A program made the translations under genes and the position numbers. 32,048 nt of DNA, from positions 1-32,048 of the forward strand of contig CAMBXP010000022.1 of assembly GCA_945871895.1 (NCBI GenBank), given 5' to 3'. Below the pieces are notes generated by a model that worked only from the letters and a program-made list of their open reading frames with translations, did no database searches and was not told the origin of the DNA. Below, in pieces: positions 22,509-30,700 of this stretch; positions within the stretch are counted from its first letter, which is position 1; the number at the start of each line of letters is the position of its first letter. The stretch comes from Chryseobacterium gleum. Its GTDB lineage: Bacteria; Bacteroidota; Bacteroidia; Flavobacteriales_C; GCA-002722245.

Positions 22509-24830
22509 ATGAAAATCTGGGAGAAAGTTAAAAGTGCAGGAATCTACCTTTGGAAGAAAAAGCGCTATCGCTATCCTATACTTAGTATTCTATTTCTTTA
22601 CCTAGTAGTTCAACACAACTTCTTGTGGTTGATGGGAAACATGCCATCGGTGCAAGAATTGAAAGATCCTAAATTGCCCGTTGCATCTGTGATTTATTCA
22701 GAAGACGGACAAGTAATCGGAAAATTTTTTCGTGAAAACCGCTCTTCTGTGCAATACAAAGACATCCATCCGGTTTTTCATAAAGGCCTTGTAGCCACCG
22801 AAGATGTGCGCTTTTACGAGCATAAGGGTATCGATTGGAAAGCAAACATTGCTATTTTGTGGTACATGATTAAAGGGGATAAAAGAGGTAGTAGTACCAT
22901 CACCATGCAGCTGGCCAAAAACATCTTTAAAATGCGAAAAGTGAACAAGGGTTTGCTTAGCTATATTCCTGGTATCAGTACTGTGAATGTGAAAGTTAAA
23001 GAATGGATGGTGGCCAAACGCTTGGAAGAAAATTATTCGAAAGAAGAGATTTTGTTGTTGTACATGAACACCGTAGATTTTGGAAGCAATGCCTTTGGTA
23101 TTAGCACCGCAGCTAAAACGTATTTCAATAAAAAACCAAAAGATTTAACAGCCGATGAATCGGCAGTTTTAATTGGTATGCTTAAAGCTACCACTACTTA
23201 CAATCCCGTTTTACATCCCGAAAAATCTTTAGAAAGAAGAAATGTGGTTTTGTCGTTGATGAAAAAACACGGTGTAATTACAGAAAAGGAATACTCAAAA
23301 GCAATCGACAAACCCATTACACTTGATTATCACGTTGAAAATCCGGAAGACTGTAAAGTACCTTACGTTCGTGCCGCGGTAGCAAGAGAATTAGAAGAAT
23401 GGTGCAGCGCCAATGGTTATGACATTTATAGTGACGGCCTAAAAATTTACACTACCATTGATTTGAATTTGCAAATGCACGCGCAAGAAGCGGTGAAAGA
23501 ACACATGAAATCTTTGCAAGGTAAATTTGATGCGCAATGGGCTGGCCAAAATCCCTGGGTTGATGCCAAAAAACAAGAAATACCAGGCTATTTAGAAAAT
23601 GCCATCAAACAAACAGATGTGTATCGCGCACTTAAAAAACGTTGGGAAGACAATGAAGATACCATTCAGTATTTCTTGCGCAAGCCGCATCAATGTGAAA
23701 TATTTACGCACGATGCAGGTTTAACCAAAAAGATGATGAGTTCTTACGATTCATTGGCGCATTACAAAAAAATGTTGCGTTGCGGTTTCTTCACCCTCGA
23801 CCCAAAAAACGGACACATCAAAACATGGGTAGGTGGATGGAACTACAAAATCATGAAATTCGACCATATCACACAATCTAAACGCCAACCAGGTTCTACT
23901 TTTAAGCCTTTTGTTTATGCAACGGCTTTCGAACAAGGTAACGGACCATGCGATACCAGAATAGACCGTTATGTTCGTCACGAATACGATGAAGATGGTG
24001 TGCATCATGTATGGGAGCCAAAGAATGCCAGCCGACATTTTTCGGGCGATACCCTTACCTTGCGCAGAGCTATGGCCAATTCTATCAATAGTATTGCGGT
24101 GCAATTAACTTTGCAATGCGGACCAGATAACGTTGCTCAAACCGCTAAAAAATGTGGTATTGAGAGTCCGCTGATGGTAGTACCTTCCATAGGTTTAGGA
24201 ACCAATGATGTTAACCTTTTAGAGTTAACCACCGCTTATGCTCCTTTCATCAATGGTGGATTTAAAATTAAACCCATTTTGGTAACGCACATCGTGAATC
24301 AAAAAGGAGAAGAAATAGCGCGATTCAATTCTACACAAGAAAGAGCATTAACAGAAGAAACCGCTTGGTTGATGTCGTATATGCTAAGAGGAACAGTAGA
24401 AGAATACAATGGAACTTCACAAGCGTTATTTCAATATGCCTTGTTTGGTAACAACGCGCAAATGGGCGGAAAAACGGGGACTTCAAACAACTATTCAGAT
24501 GGATGGTATGTTGGCGTAACCAGCGGATTGATTGGTGGAACTTGGGTGGGTGCAGAAGACAGATGCGTGCACTTTAAAAACTCGGCCACCGGTGAAGGAA
24601 TGAAAACCGCTTTACCCATTTTTGGTTTGTTTATGCAAAAAGCTTTTGCCGATAAGAAAAGTAAATTGAAACCTACACCTTTCCCTAAAGAACCTTTCCC
24701 TATTGATGTGCCGCACAATTGCAGAATGAGAGCACCAAAAATGGATACTGTTGTAGTAGAAATTGATTCATTGGGCGCGGAGAATATTGTTGGAGATAGT
24801 ATTACTGAAACGGTAACGCCTGAAAATTAA
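22509..24830 (+). CDS. Class A penicillin-binding protein (PBP1A)
   Basis: A 773-residue bifunctional transglycosylase/transpeptidase that builds peptidoglycan at the outer face of the inner membrane. An N-terminal transmembrane anchor (about residues 24-42) precedes the GT51 domain: ATEDVRFYEHKGID, RGSSTITMQLAKN and LLLYMNTVDFGSNAFGIS. The transpeptidase has SxxK at Ser463-Lys466 (RQPGSTFKPF), SxN in SINS and KTGT at 655-658. The C-terminus ends in a low-complexity acidic tail. It is 5 nt downstream of the amidohydrolase and convergent with the glycosyltransferase at 24842 (11-nt gap). All catalytic motifs are intact. Confidence 0.95.
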   Translation: MKIWEKVKSAGIYLWKKKRYRYPILSILFLYLVVQHNFLWLMGNMPSVQELKDPKLPVASVIYSEDGQVIGKFFRENRSSVQYKDIHPVFHKGLVATEDVRFYEHKGIDWKANIAILWYMIKGDKRGSSTITMQLAKNIFKMRKVNKGLLSYIPGISTVNVKVKEWMVAKRLEENYSKEEILLLYMNTVDFGSNAFGISTAAKTYFNKKPKDLTADESAVLIGMLKATTTYNPVLHPEKSLERRNVVLSLMKKHGVITEKEYSKAIDKPITLDYHVENPEDCKVPYVRAAVARELEEWCSANGYDIYSDGLKIYTTIDLNLQMHAQEAVKEHMKSLQGKFDAQWAGQNPWVDAKKQEIPGYLENAIKQTDVYRALKKRWEDNEDTIQYFLRKPHQCEIFTHDAGLTKKMMSSYDSLAHYKKMLRCGFFTLDPKNGHIKTWVGGWNYKIMKFDHITQSKRQPGSTFKPFVYATAFEQGNGPCDTRIDRYVRHEYDEDGVHHVWEPKNASRHFSGDTLTLRRAMANSINSIAVQLTLQCGPDNVAQTAKKCGIESPLMVVPSIGLGTNDVNLLELTTAYAPFINGGFKIKPILVTHIVNQKGEEIARFNSTQERALTEETAWLMSYMLRGTVEEYNGTSQALFQYALFGNNAQMGGKTGTSNNYSDGWYVGVTSGLIGGTWVGAEDRCVHFKNSATGEGMKTALPIFGLFMQKAFADKKSKLKPTPFPKEPFPIDVPHNCRMRAPKMDTVVVEIDSLGAENIVGDSITETVTPEN

Positions 24831-24841
24831 GAGGCACAAAG

Positions 24842-26242
24842 TTAGTTTGTTCGTCTTCTTAAGTGATAAAGCTCAATACCGATTAATTTTTGATGCAGTA
24901 GTACTTGAAAATCGGTTTTAATTTTCTGTGCCAACAAGGCCTTCTCATCACGAGAATGAGACAACACCAACCAAGTACTTTTGGCTTTGGCAGAAAGCGA
25001 ATCCAAACGAAGGATATTGCTTTCGTTCAACTCTTCACGAACATCAATAAGCGGTAATTTATTTAAGTCGCTGCGCTTTACATAATAATCAAAAGCATTG
25101 TGCTTGCAATAAGCTGCATCAAAAAGTATCACATCATTTTTATCGGCATTGCTCTCTACCAAAGCAACAGCTTCTCTCCACTGTTCTTTATCCTCTTGAG
25201 CATAATAAACGGCAAGCTTAATGGCAGCTAGTGCTGTTATGGCCGAAAGCATCCCTATTTTATGTTTTTTTTGTTCGAAAGATTGAATGCCATAAGCCAC
25301 TAAAATGAAAAAAGGAAGGGAAGAAGCAATGGTGTATTTTTGCAAATAGATAGATTGAAAAAGAAAGCAAAAAACGAGCAATAGGGCTGTAGGAAAAGCA
25401 AGCCAGAAAACTAAAAAATTGAATTTTAGCTGTTCCTTTTTGTAATGAATAAGTGCTTTAAGAATTAAAACGCAAAAAACTAAGGTGAGTAAAATTGAGC
25501 CTGAATAGGTGCTCAAAGTACCCGCTATATCGCGAATGGTAGGAGCAGGCATCCACACCATATTTTGCCATACAGAGGCTTGCAGCAAAAATATTTGTAT
25601 CCACGGAAGAAAAGCCAATAGCAACAACAATTGCAATATAATCCACGACTTTACAACAATGGCTCCTTTCTTTTTCAACAAGAAATAATAGATGTTTTGT
25701 GCAGCAATAAAAAATACCGCCAAAGTATGTGTGTACAGAAACAGCAGATTGATAAGGAACAAAAGAAACATCCATTTCTTAGCAGCACTATCCTTCCATT
25801 TTAAAAAGAAATAAAAAGAAGAAACACTTAAAAAAGTAAGTAAAGAATACATTCTTGCTTCTTGCGCATACTCTATATGAAACACTGAAATAGCCAATAA
25901 AAAAGCTGTGATTAAAGCGACTTTCTCTTGCCATAAATATTTGGTGAGTTGATAGCTTACAACTATACTGGCCACGCTAAATACAAGAGATAAAAAGCGT
26001 ACTGAAAATTCGCTATCGCCCAACAGCAACATCCAGTAATGAAGCAGTAAATAATACAATGGAGGGAATGAATCTATTGCCGATTTATCTATCAATTGAG
26101 CAAAATTCAACTTTGCCATAGCGATAGAAATACCTTCATCAAGCCAAATACTTTCGTGCGATAAATAAAACAATCGTAGAACAAAAGCGAGTAATAAAAT
26201 AGAAAGGAAAATGAGGGTGTTTTTGTGCTTTTGCAAATTCAT
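24842..26242 (-). CDS. GT-C membrane glycosyltransferase (ArnT/PMT-like)
   Basis: A 466-residue protein with about 10-12 hydrophobic helices and a C-terminal soluble part of about 120 residues. The first loop carries SIWLDEGISIAMAKLNFAQL, where Asp-Glu is the typical GT-C (GT39/GT83-like) catalytic acidic pair, followed by SFPPLYYLLLHYWMLLLGDS and SVRFLSLVFS, both classic for this fold. Such enzymes transfer sugar from polyprenyl-phosphate donors on the periplasmic face. The gene starts 1 nt after the stop of the upstream GT gene, so they are co-transcribed. The acceptor is unknown; the adhesin upstream is a candidate by context only. Confidence 0.85.
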   Translation of the reverse strand: MNLQKHKNTLIFLSILLLAFVLRLFYLSHESIWLDEGISIAMAKLNFAQLIDKSAIDSFPPLYYLLLHYWMLLLGDSEFSVRFLSLVFSVASIVVSYQLTKYLWQEKVALITAFLLAISVFHIEYAQEARMYSLLTFLSVSSFYFFLKWKDSAAKKWMFLLFLINLLFLYTHTLAVFFIAAQNIYYFLLKKKGAIVVKSWIILQLLLLLAFLPWIQIFLLQASVWQNMVWMPAPTIRDIAGTLSTYSGSILLTLVFCVLILKALIHYKKEQLKFNFLVFWLAFPTALLLVFCFLFQSIYLQKYTIASSLPFFILVAYGIQSFEQKKHKIGMLSAITALAAIKLAVYYAQEDKEQWREAVALVESNADKNDVILFDAAYCKHNAFDYYVKRSDLNKLPLIDVREELNESNILRLDSLSAKAKSTWLVLSHSRDEKALLAQKIKTDFQVLLHQKLIGIELYHLRRRTN

Positions 26243-26243
26243 T

Positions 26244-27695
26244 TTACTGGATTTTTACAGGTCGGTTCTTGACCTCATACACCTTCCAAAAGCGAGTTCT
26301 TTCAACCCAATTAAAAGCATTAAATGCCTTTATCCAATCGGGCAAAGCCGAAAATATTTTTTCATTATTTTTTTCCAACACAATACCTTCCTCATTCTTT
26401 ACGGTGGCAAAAAGAACAGTGGTATCAGGCAAGAGTTTAATTTCATCGAGTGTTTGAATTTCTTTTACACTTAAATTGGTGCGTTTGTAGTAGTAAACAT
26501 CTAAGGCTCTACAGTAAGGATTGTCTTTAATGTAATACACCACCACTGGAGTATCGTACTTATCATACAAATCTTTATACATAGCCACTTGGGCATCGGC
26601 GGCTTTGATTGAAACGATGAAAGTGAAAAGTGCGTTTTGCACCCAAAACAAAAGCACCAAAACTTTAACAATTGCATTTGTAAAAAAAGAAGGCCATTTT
26701 TCATTCACCAGCTCTCCTGCTGTTACCGCAACCAAAGGAAGGAGTCCGATAGCCGGAAAAAGAAAACGCAATTCTTTATGTCCGATATAAAAATGTATCA
26801 AAAGAAAAGGAAGGATAGTCCACACCAAAGCGTCTTTCCAACGATACACCATCAATAAAACGAAAGGTACAATGTACAACAAACTAAAGGGAGGAATACC
26901 CACATTAAAGATTTGAACAAGGTAATAGTACCAAGGTTCTAAGCCGAATCCCGACATCTTATCCAACAAAATATTCTCCTCAAAGTACTTCCAAGTGCTT
27001 AACACCCATTCGCCATAAAACCATTTATCGATAAAAATACCAAGCACAAACATCAACACTATACCAAATGCTGTAAACACTAAATTACTGAATTTCGATT
27101 TATTGATAAACAGTAGCCAAGCCAACCAGCCCACCATTAAAAAAGCATTTTGGTATCGAAAAAGAAAAGACAATCCTAAAATTACACCCATTAGTAAATA
27201 CTGTTTCGGGTTGGGATTTTTCCAAATGAAAAAGAGAGCGAAAGCAATAACGAATAGTCGGCCAGACATGTTTTCCGACGAAAATCGAACACTATTAAAC
27301 ACCGAAAACCACAATAAAAAAGAAAGAGCTACAAAAGTGAGTTTTAGTTTTGCACTCTCGATAGTATCGTAAAACGCACGTATCAAAAGATGAATACTTA
27401 AAAAGGAAAGCGCAGCGCTAAAAAGGCGCAGTAGAAATGCGATGGTAAACGGACTATCCACCCCAAAAACGCCCATCACTTTGTGCGCCATATAGACCAT
27501 GGCAGGTTGAATAGCTGGCCGCATGCGACTGGCAAACTCCCACGACAAGTTCTTCTCCCCAGTCATGCCCAGTTTATACCCGCCAAACTCCATCACTTGG
27601 GTGTGTTCATCAAACTGATTAAAACCCTGAGAAAAATAGGCAGCCACCACAAAAATGATAGCGCTTAAAATGTATATGTTTCTTTTGCTGATCAA
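26244..27695 (-). CDS. GT22-like (Alg9/PIG-B type) membrane mannosyltransferase
   Basis: A 483-residue polytopic protein. A Glu-rich first loop (DEHTQVMEFGGYKLG) is followed by WEFASRMRPAIQP, and the HKELRFLFPAIGLL segment in the second half is a close relative of the HKExRFLFP signature of GT22 mannosyltransferases (Alg9, Alg12, PIG-B). GT22 enzymes use polyprenyl-phosphate-mannose as donor. The start is TTG at 27695, the first plausible start after an in-frame open stretch; no ATG is available. It begins 41 nt after the adhesin stop and runs 1 nt into the next GT gene, so the three genes may form one transcription unit. Mannose specificity is inferred from the family. Confidence 0.8.
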   Translation of the reverse strand: MISKRNIYILSAIIFVVAAYFSQGFNQFDEHTQVMEFGGYKLGMTGEKNLSWEFASRMRPAIQPAMVYMAHKVMGVFGVDSPFTIAFLLRLFSAALSFLSIHLLIRAFYDTIESAKLKLTFVALSFLLWFSVFNSVRFSSENMSGRLFVIAFALFFIWKNPNPKQYLLMGVILGLSFLFRYQNAFLMVGWLAWLLFINKSKFSNLVFTAFGIVLMFVLGIFIDKWFYGEWVLSTWKYFEENILLDKMSGFGLEPWYYYLVQIFNVGIPPFSLLYIVPFVLLMVYRWKDALVWTILPFLLIHFYIGHKELRFLFPAIGLLPLVAVTAGELVNEKWPSFFTNAIVKVLVLLFWVQNALFTFIVSIKAADAQVAMYKDLYDKYDTPVVVYYIKDNPYCRALDVYYYKRTNLSVKEIQTLDEIKLLPDTTVLFATVKNEEGIVLEKNNEKIFSALPDWIKAFNAFNWVERTRFWKVYEVKNRPVKIQ

Positions 27696-27736
27696 CGAAT
27701 GAAGTTTGTGGCGAAGATAGAAAAAGATAAGCTAGA

Positions 27737-30700
27737 TTATCTTATCAACGACACCGTACCTATTCTTTCGTTTTTGGTTTTTTGTTCTTGTGCGTTGGTA
27801 GATAACCAATCTAATTTCCATACATACACATCGATTTGCACCTCGTTGCCCATATATGTTCCATCCCAACCGTTGTTGATATCGTAGCTTTCAAAAATTA
27901 TTTCACCCCATCTGTTGAAAATCATCAAGTGGAATTTTTCTGCGTGCAACCCTTTCACATAGAATACGTCGTTGCTTGCATCACCATTTGGTGAAAATGC
28001 ATTTGGAATATATAAAGTGGTTACACAAATTTGGTTGATGTTAATGGTATCTTTTACCGAACAAAGATTAGCGTTGGTTAACTGAACAATGTAGGTCCCT
28101 TCCTCCTCTACATCAATTGCCGACGAAGTACTTTGCGCTTTGTCGTTCCATAAGAACTGATCGGCAGTACCAGCATCTAGAGTAAGTGATCCTATCTCCT
28201 TAAAGCATGCTGCAGTGTCGTTACCTAAAGTAGAAACAGGCATTGGAACAACGATTACATTGATGGTATCAAATGCCGGACAAGTTGGGTCGTAATAAGC
28301 CTGCACCATGTATGCGCCAGTGCGGTTTACAGAAATAGATTTATCTTTAGTGCCTATAGACCAATATACCGAAGCAGTAGGATCTAAATTTGTATTTAAA
28401 GTGACTGATGAACCGTCACAAATTTGCTTGTCGGCACCTAAATCAACTGCAGGACGAGCGAAGATATTTACCTGGACATCATCTGAACCTTTACAGCCAT
28501 TCACATCGGTAACCGTTAACGAATATTTGCCCGAAGTACTTACAGTAATAGAGTTGCTCGTAGCGTTGTTGTTCCATAAGTAAGAATCAGCAATGGTGTT
28601 AGACGCTAAAGTGAAATTACTTCCTTCACATGCTTTTTTATCGGCGCCCAAATCAACTTGTGGATTAGCATTTACAATCAATTTAACAGTGTCGGAGGCT
28701 TTACAACCGCTGGCACTGGTAACATTAACAACATAATCACCACCTGTACTTGTCGACATTGTTCGGGTGTTGACAGCCGTATTCCAATAATAAGATGTGA
28801 AGCCTGCGCCTGCATCGAAAGTTGCGCTTTCACCTGCACAAACCGTTTCATCATCTATACTTAAAATTGGCATGTTATACACTACAATGGCAGATGAAGC
28901 TACGTTTTTACAACCATTATTGTCCATGTACTCATAGAATATTGGATGAGAACCGGTACCCATTAACTTGGCATCAAAAGTACTTATTAAAGTTTGTGCT
29001 GAATTGTACATTGTTTTGTACTCACCTCCCGCTGGCGTACCTCCACTCATGGCAAAAGGCGCATCTTTCAAACATTTTGGTGTAAATGGTGCCAATGTTA
29101 CTGCTGGTAATGGATTAAGTACTAATGTCGCAGAGGCAGATGCTTTACAGTTATTAGCATCTTTAACCGTTACAGAGTAAGTACCAGCTGCAGATTTACT
29201 AATACTTTGACTGGTTTCACCTGAACTCCAAACATAAGAACCAAAGCCTACACCTGCATCGAAGGTAGCCGATGAACCTGTACAAACAGCTTTACTGCTT
29301 AATGCTACGATGGGCAACGAATTGATACTTAAAGTAGCGCTGGCAGTGTTTTTACAACCTTTAGCGTCTGTTACTTCCACCGTGTAAGTACCTGCCGCCG
29401 ATTTAGATATCGAAGCGGTATTTTCACCACTCAACCAAGAATATGCAGCAAAGTTACCTGCATTAAAAGTAGCAGCATCCCCTGCACAAATTGTTTGGTT
29501 GGCTATAGTTACCGCAGGCAAAGCGTTAACTGTTAAAGTAACAACATCGGTTCCAGTGCATCCTTCGGGAGTTGTCACCGTTACGGCATAACTTCCACCA
29601 ACATTGGTGCTAATCGTTTGCGTGCTTTCTCCAGAATTCCATGAGTAAGTAGCACCTGCAATACCAGCATCAAAAGTCACAGCACCGTCGCCAAAACATA
29701 TTCCTTTATCGTCACCTAAAAGAACCGTTAAATTGTTGCTTATGGTAACACTAGCCGTATCAGAATCCTTACATCCATTCGCATCGGCAACATTTACGAT
29801 TACATTGCCTTGGGCACCTACTGCGTTGGTTTGAGACGAAGAACTGTTGTTCCAAGCGTAAGCAGCAAATGAACCTGCATCGAAGGTGGTGGTCATACCC
29901 GGACAAATACTTCTATCGGCGCCTAAATCTACCACAGGAAGATTATTAACAATCAACTCTACCGTATCATTAGCGATACATCCATTGTTATCTGTTACTT
30001 CAACAGCATAGAAGCCAGCTGCATCAACTGCAATGTTGCGCGCCGCGCTATTGTTACTCCAGCCATAAGTTGCATAACCAGCACCAGCATCAAAAGTAAC
30101 CATTGGGTCGCCTAAACAAATTGCTTTATCGGCACCTAAATCAACTACTGGAAGTGCGTTCACAACCAATTCAACAGTGTCTTTTCCCGTGCAGCCACTG
30201 CCATCATCTACAAGTACAATGTACGTTCCTGCAGTATTTGTAGAAATGCTTTGGGTTGTCTCACCATTGCTCCAAACGTAATTCATATCTGGTAAAACAG
30301 CATCGAAAGTTACTGGCGCATCACCTAAACAAATGGCTTGATCTACACCTAAATTAACAGTCAAACTATTTTTAACCGTAACTTCTGCTGTGTCTCTCGC
30401 TTTACAACCATTGGCATCGCTTACTTCTACAGTGATTGTAGATGCAGAGCTTACAATTCTAGTTTGCGCAGTTGAGTTGTCGTTCCACAAATAAGAGGTA
30501 AATGAACCTGCATCGAAGGTTGCAGATGTGCCAGGACAAATACTTCTATCAGCACCTAAATCAACCACAGGTAAGGCATTTACAGTAAGCGCAGCTGATG
30601 CCGAATCTTTACAAGCATTTGCATCGCTTACAATTACTGTGTATGTTCCTGCTGCTGTTTTGGTAACACTAGGCGTTGTTTCTCCAGACGACCATAAATA

